This document shows, piece by piece, positions 8,887 through 18,265 of a DNA stretch of 64,000 bases. Below the pieces are notes generated by a model. That model saw only the letters and a list, made by a program, of their open reading frames with translations, was not told the origin of the DNA and did not search any database. Within the stretch, counting starts at the first letter, position 1. Every line of letters begins with the position of its first letter. Made by a program: the position numbers and the translations under genes. This DNA is from Pseudomonas sp. 21 (GTDB lineage: Bacteria; Pseudomonadota; Gammaproteobacteria; Pseudomonadales; Pseudomonadaceae). The stretch spans positions 483,736-547,735 of the forward strand of contig NZ_JYOA01000005.1 of the NCBI RefSeq assembly GCF_000955805.1. Reading direction: 5' to 3'.

Positions 8887-10488
8887 ATGACCACCTGCGG
8901 CGAATTCCTCGTCAAGCAACTCGAAGCCTGGGGCGTCGATACCGTCTTCGGCATCCCCGGCGTGCACACCGTCGAGCTGTACCGCGGCCTGCCCCACAGC
9001 GGCATCCGCCACATCACCCCGCGCCACGAGCAGGGCGCCGGCTTCATGTCCGACGGCTACGCGCGCGTCACCGGCAAACCGGGCGTGTGCTTCATCATCA
9101 CCGGCCCGGGCATGACCAACATCCTCACCGCCATGGGCCAGGCCTACGCCGACTCGATCCCCATGCTGGTGATCTCCAGCGTCAACGAGCGCTCGCGCCT
9201 GGCCCACGGCAACGGCTACCTGCACGAGCTGCCGAACCAGCGCGCCATGGTCGCCGGCGTCAGCGCCTTCAGCCACACGCTGATGAGCGTCGAGGAACTC
9301 CCCGCCGTGCTGGCCCGCGCCTTCGCCGTGTTCGACAGCGAGCGCCCGCGCCCGGTGCACATCGAACTGCCGCTGGACATCATCACCGCCCCGGCCGACC
9401 ACATGCAGGTGCGCCCGCGCGTCCAGCTGGCCCGCCCTGCCCCGGCCCGCTCGCCGCTGCATGAAGCGGCCGCCAAGCTGGCCAAGGCGAAGAACCCGCT
9501 GCTGCTGCTCGGCGGCGGCTGCGTCGAAGCCCAGGCCGAAGCCCGCGCCCTGGCTATCGCACTGGACGCCCCGACCGCACAGACCATCAACGCCAAGGGC
9601 CTGCTGCAACCAGAACACCCGCTGCTGATCGGCAGCAACCAGTCGCTGGTGCCAGTCCGTGAACTCGCGCAGGATGCAGACGTGGTCCTGGCCATCGGCA
9701 CCGAGCTGGGCGAGACCGACTACGACGTGGTGTTCGACGGCAACTTCAAGATCGGCGGCGAGCTGATCCGCATCGACATCGACCCGCAGCAGCTGATGCG
9801 CAACTACGCGCCGAGCATCGCCATCCACAGCGACGCCCGCACCGCCATGCGCGCCCTGCTCGAACTGCTGCCGGCCCGCCAGGCCGACGCCAATAGCCCC
9901 GGCGCCCAGCGCGCGGCCAAGGTACGCGCGCAACTGGCCGAGGACTTCAGCGGCTGGGCGCACTACCGCGAGCTGTTCGGCAAGATCCTCGAAGTACTGC
10001 CCGATGCGCGCTTCGTCGGCGACTCGACGCAAACCGTCTACAGCGGCAACCACCTGGTGGAACTGGACGGCGGTCGCCGCTGGTTCAACGCCTCCACCGG
10101 CTACGGCACCCTGGGCTACGGCCTGCCGGCCGCCATCGGCGCCAAGCTCGGCGAGCCGGGCCGCCCGGTGATCAGCCTGATGGGCGACGGCGGCCTGCAG
10201 TTCACCATGACCGAACTGGCCAGCGCCGTGGAAGCCAAGGTGGGCATCATCGTCCTGCTGTGGAACAACCACGGCTACGGCGAGATCAAGCGCTACATGG
10301 AACGCCGCGACATCACTCCGCTGGGCGTGGACATCTACACCCCGGACTTCCTCGCCATCGCCAAGGGCTTTGGTTGCGAAGCCGAACGCGCCCGCGACCA
10401 CGCGCATTTGCAGGAACTGCTGCGCAACGCGCCGAGCGATCGCCCGCTGATCGTGGAAGTGATGGAGGCGGCGCCTTTCGCGCCTTGA
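8887..10488 (+). CDS. TPP-dependent 2-oxoacid decarboxylase (gbu cluster)
   Basis: A 533-residue enzyme of the acetolactate synthase/benzoylformate decarboxylase superfamily. The catalytic Glu that activates thiamine pyrophosphate is in RHEQGAGFMSDGYARVTGKP (N-terminal Pyr domain). The TPP/Mg binding motif is GDGGLQFTMTEL and NNHGYGEI in the C-terminal PP domain. Next to gbuA, the likely reaction is decarboxylation of 5-guanidino-2-oxopentanoate (2-ketoarginine) to 4-guanidinobutyraldehyde, which oxidation would convert to the GbuA substrate. That specificity is inferred from context; other 2-oxoacids are possible. AAGGA lies 7 bases before the ATG. Confidence 0.85.
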   Translation: MTTCGEFLVKQLEAWGVDTVFGIPGVHTVELYRGLPHSGIRHITPRHEQGAGFMSDGYARVTGKPGVCFIITGPGMTNILTAMGQAYADSIPMLVISSVNERSRLAHGNGYLHELPNQRAMVAGVSAFSHTLMSVEELPAVLARAFAVFDSERPRPVHIELPLDIITAPADHMQVRPRVQLARPAPARSPLHEAAAKLAKAKNPLLLLGGGCVEAQAEARALAIALDAPTAQTINAKGLLQPEHPLLIGSNQSLVPVRELAQDADVVLAIGTELGETDYDVVFDGNFKIGGELIRIDIDPQQLMRNYAPSIAIHSDARTAMRALLELLPARQADANSPGAQRAAKVRAQLAEDFSGWAHYRELFGKILEVLPDARFVGDSTQTVYSGNHLVELDGGRRWFNASTGYGTLGYGLPAAIGAKLGEPGRPVISLMGDGGLQFTMTELASAVEAKVGIIVLLWNNHGYGEIKRYMERRDITPLGVDIYTPDFLAIAKGFGCEAERARDHAHLQELLRNAPSDRPLIVEVMEAAPFAP

Positions 10489-10505
10489 GGTAATGGAGTG
10501 GGCCT

Positions 10506-10815
10506 GAGCCCCTCTCCCCTGCCCTCTCCCTGAAGGGAGAGGGAGCTTGTCCGTGCCGATGGGATGAGGGGTGCTTGCCGGCTAACGCTGGAATATCCGC
10601 ACACTCCGGACGGTCCCCTCTCCCTTCAGGGAGAGGGTTAGGGAGAGGGAACGAATTACATCCCAGCACAACGAGCTCACCATCACCACCCTGCCCTCTC
10701 CCAGGGGGAGCGGGAACCCGCCAGAGCCGGGCGGCGGCGCAGCTACCGGCGACGCCGCTCCAATCCCCCCAGGCTCCGAACGGTTCCTTCTCCCCCTGGG
10801 AGAGGTTAGGGTGGG
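10506..10815. repeat. Cluster of CCCTCTCCC / GGGAGAGGG inverted repeats
   Basis: The 434 bases between the TPP enzyme and the MBL hydrolase hold no gene. They contain several copies of CCCTCTCCCT and its complement AGGGAGAGGG, some joined as hairpins: CCCTCTCCCTGAAGGGAGAGGG near 10522, CCCTCTCCCTTCAGGGAGAGGG near 10615, and a variant TCTCCCAGGGGGAG / CTCCCCCTGGGAGA near 10695 and 10789. The same family recurs at 28555-28720. It is distinct from the REP elements and probably a separate dispersed hairpin family. Confidence 0.7.
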
Positions 10816-10827
10816 AACACCCTCTCA

Positions 10828-10898
10828 TGTAGGAGCGAGCTTGCTCGCGAACGTCTCAGCTCACCGGGAGCCTGTTCGCGAGCAAGCTCGCTCCTACG
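10828..10898. repeat. REP pair (GAGC-type), copy 1
   Basis: Inverted pair of the arm GTAGGAGCGAGCTTGCTCGC and its complement (GCGAGCAAGCTCGCTCCTAC) around about 20 variable bases. Each arm also folds internally (GCGAGC/GCTCGC). It lies 24 bases before the MBL-hydrolase ATG. Further copies are at 22893, 27135, 32171, 47162 and 50142. Confidence 0.85.
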
Positions 10899-10922
10899 AA
10901 AAGCCCCCGGAACAGGTCAACC

Positions 10923-11648
10923 ATGAAGATCGTCACCCGCGACCGCTGGTTCGAGGTCCGTCACTGCTACGACGGCGTCAGCCTGATCCACGAGCCCTAC
11001 GTCCGCCCCTTCTACCGCTGCAACATGTGGCATATCCAGGGCCGCGAGCGCGACGTGCTGGTGGACAGCGGCTCGGGCCTGGTCAGCCTGCGCGAACAGC
11101 TGCCCTGGCTCACCGACCGCCCGCTGCTGGCCGTGGCCAGCCACACCCATTTCGACCACATCGCCGGGCACCACGAGTTCGACGAGCGCCTGGTACACCC
11201 GGCCGAAGCCGACGTACTCGCCAGCCCCGATGGCGAACGCACCCTGGCCACTGCCTTCGTCGACGACCAGATGTTCGACGCGCACCCGGACTGCCCGCTG
11301 TGCTACGCCGAATACCGCGTCAAGGCGGCGCCGGCGACCCGCACCATCGATGAAGGCGACGTGCTCGATCTGGGCGACCGCACCCTGCAGGTGCTGCACA
11401 CCCCCGGTCATTCGCCGGGCGGCATCAGCCTCTGGGAAGAGAAGACGCAGACGCTGTTCTCCGGCGACATCATCTACGACGGCCCGCTGATCGAGGACGC
11501 CTACCACTCCAACCTCGACGACTACGCCGCGAGCCTGGCGCGCCTGCGCGAGCTACCGGTGCGCACCGTGCACGGCGGGCACTTCGACAGCTTCTCCGGG
11601 GAGCGTTTGAAGGCAATGATCGACGACTGGTTCAAGGCCCACGAATGA
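10923..11648 (+). CDS. MBL-fold metallo-hydrolase
   Basis: A 241-residue metallo-beta-lactamase-fold hydrolase. The dinuclear metal motif is SHTHFDHIAGHHEF (HxHxDH, residues 75-90), followed by HTPGHSPGGISL, the bridging Asp in GDIIYDGPL, and HGGHFDSF near the C-terminus. No signal peptide, so probably cytoplasmic and of the glyoxalase II-like rather than beta-lactamase type. AGGT lies 8 bases before the ATG. It is next to the gbu cluster and directly before the SicX-type locus, as in P. aeruginosa (around PA1415). Substrate unknown. Confidence 0.85.
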   Translation: MKIVTRDRWFEVRHCYDGVSLIHEPYVRPFYRCNMWHIQGRERDVLVDSGSGLVSLREQLPWLTDRPLLAVASHTHFDHIAGHHEFDERLVHPAEADVLASPDGERTLATAFVDDQMFDAHPDCPLCYAEYRVKAAPATRTIDEGDVLDLGDRTLQVLHTPGHSPGGISLWEEKTQTLFSGDIIYDGPLIEDAYHSNLDDYAASLARLRELPVRTVHGGHFDSFSGERLKAMIDDWFKAHE

Positions 11649-11671
11649 CAGGGCATCCGCCAGGACCCCAT

Positions 11672-11700
11672 AAAAAAACCCGCCATCAGGCGGGTTTTTC
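11672..11700. terminator. Bidirectional intrinsic terminator (MBL gene / SicX-type RNA)
   Basis: AAACCCGCC-ATCA-GGCGGGTTT stem with T-runs on both strands: TTTTTC after the stem on the plus strand (ends the MBL gene, stop at 11648) and seven T on the minus strand (11678 to 11672), where it would end the SicX-type transcript. Confidence 0.9.
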
Positions 11701-11722
11701 TTTTGCGGTAGCGCAGGAGCCA

Positions 11723-11857
11723 TCAGTAACGGCGGCGCTGCTCCATCAGGCGACGTTGCTCGTCGCTGCGGATCGGGATCGGTTGCAGACGTGGAGGCTC
11801 GATCAGGCCGAGCGTGACACCGAGTTTCCACGCAATGCTTTGCAGCCAGGCTTTCAT
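11723..11857 (-). CDS. 44-residue small protein in the SicX-type transcript (PA1414-like)
   Basis: A complete 44-codon ORF beginning MKAWLQSIAWKLGVTLGL and ending in a basic tail (LMEQRRRY). GAGGAGG lies 6 bases upstream of the ATG, one of the strongest ribosome-binding sites in the window, so translation is likely. The first 18 residues form a possible amphipathic or membrane-associating helix; a Pro/Ile-rich middle (IEPPRLQPIPI) follows. No known domain. P. aeruginosa PA1414 was first annotated as a small protein at this place. The upstream frame is open but unlikely to be coding. Confidence 0.65.
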   Translation of the reverse strand: MKAWLQSIAWKLGVTLGLIEPPRLQPIPIRSDEQRRLMEQRRRY

Positions 11858-11970
11858 GGATACCTCCTCGTTCGAATTCAGGTCGGGCGGCCCGTTACCA
11901 CCATGGGCCGCCCTAGGAAGAATAGCCCGGCGTCCCACTCTCCGCCCGTGCCACTCACTCCTTGCAACAA

Positions 11971-11978
11971 AGACTATC
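11971..11978 (-). promoter_or_regulatory. Candidate -10 element for the SicX-type RNA
   Basis: On the minus strand GATAGTCT contains GATAGT (4 of 6 to TATAAT) or TAGTCT, centred 30-32 bases from the centre of the Anr-like box. That spacing fits a class II FNR/Anr-activated promoter. Confidence 0.45.
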
Positions 11979-11998
11979 GTCTTCCCTCGCCGCAGCGC

Positions 11999-12012
11999 CT
12001 GACCTGAATCAA
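11999..12012 (-). promoter_or_regulatory. Candidate Anr/FNR box TTGAT-TCAG-GTCAG
   Basis: Read on the minus strand, TTGAT-N4-GTCAG matches the FNR/Anr consensus TTGAT-N4-ATCAA perfectly in the left half and in 3 of 5 bases in the right half. It lies just after the stop codon of the DMT exporter gene and upstream of the SicX-type locus on the same strand. Dnr could use the same site. Confidence 0.6.
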
Positions 12013-12031
12013 GAGCGCGACAATTCCCAGC

Positions 12032-12970
12032 TCAGCGACGAAGCATCCGCCGAATCCACTGCTCGCTGCTCACCAGGGTGATGCCCACCAGCACCAGCGC
12101 GGCGCCCGCGACGAAGTTCAGGGTCAGCGGCTCGCCGAGGATGAGCACGCCGAAGGCGATGCCGAACATCGGCGTCATGAAGGAAAACACCGCCAGGTTC
12201 GACGCCAGGTAGCGGCGCAGCAGCCAGAACCAGGTGAAGTAGCTGAAGAACGACACCACCAGCCCCTGGAACAGCACGCTGCCCACGCCGATGGCGGTGA
12301 AGCTCACGTCATGGGTCTTGCCCAGCGCCAGCGCGGCGAAGGGCAGCAGCAGCGCGGCGATGAGCAACTGGTAGAACAGCGTGAGGATCGGTTTGGCCTC
12401 GGACAGCCGCGTGGTGCGCACCGCCACCGTGGTCATGCCCCAGGCGAACCCGGCGAGCACGCCGAAGGCATCGCCCAGCAGCATGCGGCCGTCCATGGCG
12501 GCGATGTCGAAGCCACCGCCGAAACACATTGCGATGCCGCCGAAGCACACGCCGATCCCCAGCCACTGCAACGGCCGCAGGCGTTCGCTGGGCAACAGGA
12601 AATGCAGCGCCAGCGCGGAGAAGATCGGCGCGGTGTAGATGAACACCGCCATGTGCGAAGCCGAGGTATAAACCAGCCCCTGGGCGATGAAGAAGAACTC
12701 GGCGGCGAACAGCACGCCGGCCAGCAGCCCGCCCTTGACGGTGCCATGGCGCAGGAAGCCTTCCCAGCCGCCGCGCCAGCACATCAGCAGCCCCACCACC
12801 ACGGCGGCCACCAGGTTGCGGCCGAAGGCCTGCATGATCGGCGCAATGTCGTGGGCGGCGAGTTTCACCATCACCGCCTGGATGCCCCAGATAATGCAGA
12901 GGCCGGTCATGACCTGGATGGCGAAGGCGTCGGCGCCCTTGCGCTCGACGATGGCGGCTTGGGAGTTCAT
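12032..12970 (-). CDS. DMT-superfamily exporter (EamA type)
   Basis: A 312-residue inner-membrane protein with about ten hydrophobic segments in two EamA repeats. The first begins LCIIWGIQAVMVKLAAHDIAP, the second GVLAGFAWGMTTVAVRTTRL. EamA proteins export amino acids or related metabolites; no substrate can be assigned. I use the ATG at 12970; a TTG 48 bases upstream would add 16 non-conserved residues. It lies downstream of the polyamine operon, separated by a hairpin at 13018-13050, and upstream of the SicX-type promoter. Confidence 0.82.
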   Translation of the reverse strand: MNSQAAIVERKGADAFAIQVMTGLCIIWGIQAVMVKLAAHDIAPIMQAFGRNLVAAVVVGLLMCWRGGWEGFLRHGTVKGGLLAGVLFAAEFFFIAQGLVYTSASHMAVFIYTAPIFSALALHFLLPSERLRPLQWLGIGVCFGGIAMCFGGGFDIAAMDGRMLLGDAFGVLAGFAWGMTTVAVRTTRLSEAKPILTLFYQLLIAALLLPFAALALGKTHDVSFTAIGVGSVLFQGLVVSFFSYFTWFWLLRRYLASNLAVFSFMTPMFGIAFGVLILGEPLTLNFVAGAALVLVGITLVSSEQWIRRMLRR

Positions 12971-13017
12971 GGCAAGGCTCGGCAGCAATTGGCAGGAATC
13001 GGGAAGCCACAAGGACA

Positions 13018-13050
13018 ATCGGCGGACTTCCTCGAAGAAAGTCCGCCGAT
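13018..13050 (-). terminator. Hairpin after the PotF-type gene
   Basis: A perfect 12-bp stem ATCGGCGGACTT / AAGTCCGCCGAT with a 9-base loop, 63 bases past the PotF-type stop. There is only a weak T-tract (ATTGTCCTT) on the minus strand, so termination is plausible, not certain. Confidence 0.45.
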
Positions 13051-13113
13051 CATGCCAGTTCGCGCCCGCCGGCCGCCAACGGAAATCCGCTGTTCAGCCA
13101 GCTGCAAGCGACA

Positions 13114-14247
<1,134 letters not shown>

Positions 14248-14280
14248 CTACAAACAGCGGGTGGCGAGCCAATAAATGCA

Positions 14281-14306
14281 GTGGGGCGGATCAATGTCCG
14301 CCCCAC
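14281..14306 (-). terminator. Hairpin between aphA and the PotF-type gene
   Basis: A perfect 10-bp stem GTGGGGCGGA / TCCGCCCCAC with a six-base loop starts 9 bases after the aphA stop on the minus strand and is followed by TGCATTTATT. It may attenuate or stabilise the operon rather than fully terminate it. Confidence 0.45.
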
Positions 14307-14314
14307 CTTGTCGA

Positions 14315-15355
14315 TCAGCGTGCAGCGCCTTCGTAGCCCTGCAGCACGTTCACCGCGTTGACGCCGATGGCCTCCACCGCGTAGCCGCCTTCCATGATGA
14401 ACAGGGTCGGGATACCCAGTGCGGCGATGCGCTCGCCCATCTTCAGGTAGTCCGGGCTGTCCAGCTTGAACTCGGAAATCGGGTCGTCCTTATACGTATC
14501 CACGCCCAGCGACACAACCACGGCGTCCGGCGCGTAGTCGGCGATCTTCCGGCAAGCGTCGTCCAGTGCGGCGAACCAGCCATCCCAGCCCGTGCCATGG
14601 GGCAGCGGGTAGTTGTGGTTGTAGCCCTCGCCGGCGCCTTCGCCATGCTCGTTGGCGTGGCCGAGGAAGTACGGGTACTCCACCAGCGGGTCGCCGTGGA
14701 TCGAGGCGAACAGCACGTCGTTGCGGCGGTAGAAGATGTCCTGGGTGCCGTTGCCGTGGTGGTAGTCCACGTCGAGGATGGCCACGCGCTTGGCGCCCTG
14801 GTCGAGGAAGGCCTGGCTGACGATGGCGGCGTTGTTCAGGAAGCAGTAGCCGCCCATGAAGTCGCTGCCGGCGTGGTGGCCCGGCGGACGGCACAGCGCG
14901 AAGGCGGTGCTGGCACCCTGGCGCATGTGGTCCTGGGCGGTCAGCGCAACCTGGGCCGAGCTGTACACGGCCTGCCAGGTGCCGGCGGTGATCGGCGCCT
15001 CGGTGTCGAAGCTGTAGTGCCCCACTTCGCCCATCAGCGCGGTGGGGATCGGACCGTCACGCAGCAGGCGGCGGCCCGGGAAGGTGGTGGAGACCAGGTC
15101 GCCGGTGTGGCCTTCGGCCGCCCAGCGGGCCCAGGCGCCCTTGAGGAATTCGACGTAGCGGGTGTTGTGCGCGCGCAGGATCGGCTCCAGGCCGAAGTCC
15201 TTGGGCTCGATGATTTCGCCCAGGTTCTGCGACTTCACGCGGGCCAGCACGGTGTCCGCGCGGCTGGGCATCTCGAAGCAGGGCTGGAGTTTGCCGTCGA
15301 CCAGTTCGGACTGGCCGAAATGCAGGCGGTGATCATCGCTGTACACGGTAAGCAT
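14315..15355 (-). CDS. aphA: Acetylpolyamine amidohydrolase
   Basis: A 346-residue zinc-dependent deacetylase of the class II histone deacetylase-like family that removes acetyl from acetylputrescine, acetylcadaverine and similar amines. Visible motifs: RPPGHHAG (tandem active-site His), DVDYHHGNGTQDIFY (zinc Asp and His), GVDTYKDDP (second zinc Asp), and GGY near the C-terminus. Length and sequence fit P. aeruginosa PA1409 (AphA). It is followed on the same strand by the PotF-type binding protein, giving a capture-and-deacetylate pair for polyamine use. Confidence 0.93.
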   Translation of the reverse strand: MLTVYSDDHRLHFGQSELVDGKLQPCFEMPSRADTVLARVKSQNLGEIIEPKDFGLEPILRAHNTRYVEFLKGAWARWAAEGHTGDLVSTTFPGRRLLRDGPIPTALMGEVGHYSFDTEAPITAGTWQAVYSSAQVALTAQDHMRQGASTAFALCRPPGHHAGSDFMGGYCFLNNAAIVSQAFLDQGAKRVAILDVDYHHGNGTQDIFYRRNDVLFASIHGDPLVEYPYFLGHANEHGEGAGEGYNHNYPLPHGTGWDGWFAALDDACRKIADYAPDAVVVSLGVDTYKDDPISEFKLDSPDYLKMGERIAALGIPTLFIMEGGYAVEAIGVNAVNVLQGYEGAAR

Positions 15356-15606
15356 GGGAGTACCCTCTGAAGGATTCTTGTTGTCCGGTGGCAGAATTCT
15401 GCCCAGCGACCGCCCGGCACAGAACAGCGGAAGCGGCCAAAAGGGGATCGATGTGGCCAGAATTTCTGACCCTTAACCATCTACATGCATTGATTATCCG
15501 CTTTCGCCCGGCAAAGACTCACCGCTGCGGCGCTATGCTCAGGGAATTGTCCGGGCCTTGGGCCGGTCGAACATCATCAAGCGTTTTGACCACAGGATGG
15601 GGGAAG

Positions 15607-18066
15607 ATGCGGGAAACCTTCGTACGCGCCTGCAGCCGTGCGCTGCTGGTGCTGACCTTGTCGCTGGCAGGCACTGGCGCCGTGCTGGCGGACGAGCCGA
15701 CCGACGTCCAGGCCGGCAATTCCATCCAACTGCCGGACCTCCCCGAGGATGCTGGCGTCGATCAACTGAGCGCCCGTCTCGAACTGATCCGCCAGCGCGT
15801 CTCGGCCGACAGCGACGATGGCCTACTGTCGAACCTGCGGCAGTCCGCGCTGGCCGTGCAGGCCCGTGCAGAGCAGAACGCCACCGACATCGGCACGGCA
15901 CTGTCGCGCACCGAGGACCAGCTCAAGGTGCTCGGCCCGGTCACGCCCAACGAGGCCGAGAGCCTGACCAGACAGCGCAACGACCTCACGGATGCCCAGA
16001 GGGACCTGCAGAAACAGCTCGAACGCGCCAACCAGCTGGACAAGAACGCCCAGGACCTCGCCGCACAGATCGTCAACCTGCGCCGCAGCCAGTTCAACTC
16101 GCAGATCGCCACGCGCTACCCGCCGCCGCTGAGCCCGAGCTTCTGGTCGAACCTGATCCGCCCCACCGACGATGACCTGAAGCGCCTGCAATCCATGCGT
16201 GCGCAGATCGGCGACGCCTTCGCCACGGTCTGGCGGCCCGAGCACCGCTCGCCCTTCATCGCCAGCCTGATCGTTGCCGTGCTGCTGTGGATTCCCGGCC
16301 GGCGCCTGCTGGAGCAACTGCTGACCAAGGCGATGATTCGCTGGATTCCGGTTGGCCGCCTGCGCCGCAGCGCCCTGGCGGTAGCGGTCGGCCTGGCCAC
16401 CATCCTCACCCTCGGCGGCGGCGCCACGGTGATCCACGAGGGCATGAACTGGCACGACCAGCTCAGCGGCAATATGGACAGCCTGGGCGACCAGATGCTC
16501 TCGCTGGTGGTCTTCTGCACCTTCACCGCCGGCCTGGGCCGCGCGCTGTTGGCCGTGCAGAGGCCATCCTGGCGACTGCCCGACCTGCCCGACCCGGTTG
16601 CCACGGCCCTCTCGCCCTTCCCCTGGCTGATGGCCTGGCTGCTACTGGTGCTGGGCACACTGGATCGCATCAACAGCTCCAGCGGTGCCAGCCTCGCATT
16701 GACCGTGGCGGTCAACGGTCTCACCGCTCTGGCAACCGCCCTGCTCTACGGCATCGCGCTGTATCGCTATCGCGTCGCGCGCCGCGAAGCCGAAGGCCAT
16801 GAGACCTCGCCGCTGGCCGGCATCCTCGTGCTGGCGATGCTGATCACCGTGCTGCTGATCGTCCTCGCACTGGTCACCGGCTACCTGTCGCTGGCCTACT
16901 TCTTCGCCGGCAAGCTGCTCTGGGCCAGCGTGGTGTGCGCCACCGGCTACCTGCTGACGAGTCTGTTCGTCGACCTCTGCGAGGTACTGCTGTCGCCCCG
17001 CCAGCCGATCGGCGAGCGGCTGGCGGAGAACCTCGGCGTCGATCCACGCCATCAGGCACAGTTCGCCACCCTGCTGACCGGCGCCGGCCGCACCCTGCTG
17101 GTGTTGTCCACCCTGCTGATCGCCTTCTCCACGTCAGGCACCAGCCCCGGCGAACTGCTCCAGGGTCTGGTGCAACTGGTGGAAAGCGGCCAGTCGCTGG
17201 GGCGCCTGAACATCGTCCCGCAGGACATCCTGCTGGCCCTCGGCACCCTGGCCGCCGGCCTGTTCGGCCTGCGCCTGCTCAAGCGCTGGCTGGCCGACGA
17301 ACTACTGCCCGAAACCCGCATGGACGCCGGCATGCGCGCCTCGCTGGTGACCCTGGTGGGCTACCTCGGCATGGTCATCCTGGTGCTGCTGGTGCTCTCG
17401 GCGCTGCGTATCAACCTCACCAGCCTGACCTGGGTGGTCAGCGCCCTGTCGGTGGGTATCGGTTTCGGCCTGCAGGCCATCGTGCAGAACTTCATCTCCG
17501 GCCTGATCCTGCTCACCGAGCGCCCGGTGAAGGTGGGCGACTGGGTCAGCCTGACCGGCGGCGTGGAAGGCGATATCCGCCGAATCAACGTACGCGCCAC
17601 GGAAATCCAGATGTCCGACCAGTCCACGGTGATCGTGCCCAACTCCCAGTTCATCTCGCAGAACGTGCGCAACGTGACCATGGGCAGCGCCCTGGGCGTG
17701 GTCGGCATCAACCTGACCCTGCCCCTGGACACCGACGTGCAGAAAGTCCGCGAACTGATGCTCAAGGCGTACACCGAGCACGAGAACATAGTCGACACAC
17801 CCGCCCCCTCGGTGACATTCAAGGACCTGAGCGCCACCGGCCTGACCCTGGCCGCCTCGGGCAACGTCAGCAGTCCGCGCGCGGTGTACTCGACCAAGAG
17901 CGACCTGCTGTTCACCCTCTTCAGCGGCCTGCGCGAGGCCGGCATCAGCCTGAGCACGCCGCAGAACCTGATCCTGCAGCGGCCGCAACCGGCCCGCGCA
18001 GAGCCAGCAGACGAGGCGGCAGCACCGCAAGTCGGCGACGATACCGGGCCGAATCCGCCGCCGTAG
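15607..18066 (+). CDS. MscS-family mechanosensitive channel (DUF3772, MscK-like)
   Basis: An 819-residue inner-membrane protein. Signal peptide at residues 1-28 (LLVLTLSLAGTGAVLA), then a periplasmic coiled region of about 150 residues (LSARLELIRQRVSAD; LTRQRNDLTDAQRDLQKQLE) matching the DUF3772 domain, about eight to ten membrane spans, and a C-terminal MscS domain with IGFGLQAIVQNFISGLILLTERPVKVGDWV (pore helix and beta domain). I use the ATG at 15607, preceded by GGGGGAAG; the open frame upstream lacks a signal peptide. It should release solutes on hypo-osmotic shock. Confidence 0.88.
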   Translation: MRETFVRACSRALLVLTLSLAGTGAVLADEPTDVQAGNSIQLPDLPEDAGVDQLSARLELIRQRVSADSDDGLLSNLRQSALAVQARAEQNATDIGTALSRTEDQLKVLGPVTPNEAESLTRQRNDLTDAQRDLQKQLERANQLDKNAQDLAAQIVNLRRSQFNSQIATRYPPPLSPSFWSNLIRPTDDDLKRLQSMRAQIGDAFATVWRPEHRSPFIASLIVAVLLWIPGRRLLEQLLTKAMIRWIPVGRLRRSALAVAVGLATILTLGGGATVIHEGMNWHDQLSGNMDSLGDQMLSLVVFCTFTAGLGRALLAVQRPSWRLPDLPDPVATALSPFPWLMAWLLLVLGTLDRINSSSGASLALTVAVNGLTALATALLYGIALYRYRVARREAEGHETSPLAGILVLAMLITVLLIVLALVTGYLSLAYFFAGKLLWASVVCATGYLLTSLFVDLCEVLLSPRQPIGERLAENLGVDPRHQAQFATLLTGAGRTLLVLSTLLIAFSTSGTSPGELLQGLVQLVESGQSLGRLNIVPQDILLALGTLAAGLFGLRLLKRWLADELLPETRMDAGMRASLVTLVGYLGMVILVLLVLSALRINLTSLTWVVSALSVGIGFGLQAIVQNFISGLILLTERPVKVGDWVSLTGGVEGDIRRINVRATEIQMSDQSTVIVPNSQFISQNVRNVTMGSALGVVGINLTLPLDTDVQKVRELMLKAYTEHENIVDTPAPSVTFKDLSATGLTLAASGNVSSPRAVYSTKSDLLFTLFSGLREAGISLSTPQNLILQRPQPARAEPADEAAAPQVGDDTGPNPPP

Positions 18067-18080
18067 AATGAAAGGACTAC

Positions 18081-18106
18081 GCCGGCCTGGCAGCCGCCAG
18101 GCCGGC
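18081..18106 (+). terminator. Hairpin after the MscS-family gene
   Basis: A perfect 11-bp stem GCCGGCCTGGC / GCCAGGCCGGC with loop AGCC begins 14 bases after the channel's stop codon. No T-run follows, so it may be Rho-assisted or merely stabilising. The remaining 160 bases to the methyltransferase hold nothing I recognise. Confidence 0.45.
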
Positions 18107-18265
18107 CCTGGCGCAACAGTCCCGCCCGGGAGTCGCCGTTGCGCCTGCAGCGTCCCGTGCCCGCCGCTGGCCGGCGCCCGTCGCGGCATCCGGCACGGCC
18201 GCCTGCCGCCTTCCTTCCTCGCTTGCCGCCGGGCCTCCCCGTTGCGGCGCACGGGAGATCGCGCG

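Larger units (their letters stand above)
11672..11964 (-). ncRNA. sicX: Probable SicX-type small RNA (PA1414 locus)
   Basis: The locus sits beside the MBL gene in the gbu region, where P. aeruginosa has PA1414, later recognised as the small RNA SicX, a strongly oxygen-responsive RNA linked to Anr. Here a minus-strand unit is bounded by an Anr-like box centred at 12005.5 and a perfect intrinsic terminator at 11699-11672. Placing the start 41.5 bases from the box centre gives a transcript of about 290 nt with a leader of about 107 nt before a small ORF (11723-11857). The start point and RNA function are inferred; the terminator, box and ORF are visible. Confidence 0.6.

Noticed and set aside
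18067..18265. N-terminal extension of the methyltransferase
   Set aside because: The Arg/Gly-rich open frame upstream overlaps a 11-bp hairpin and looks non-coding; GGGAGA precedes the ATG at 18266.
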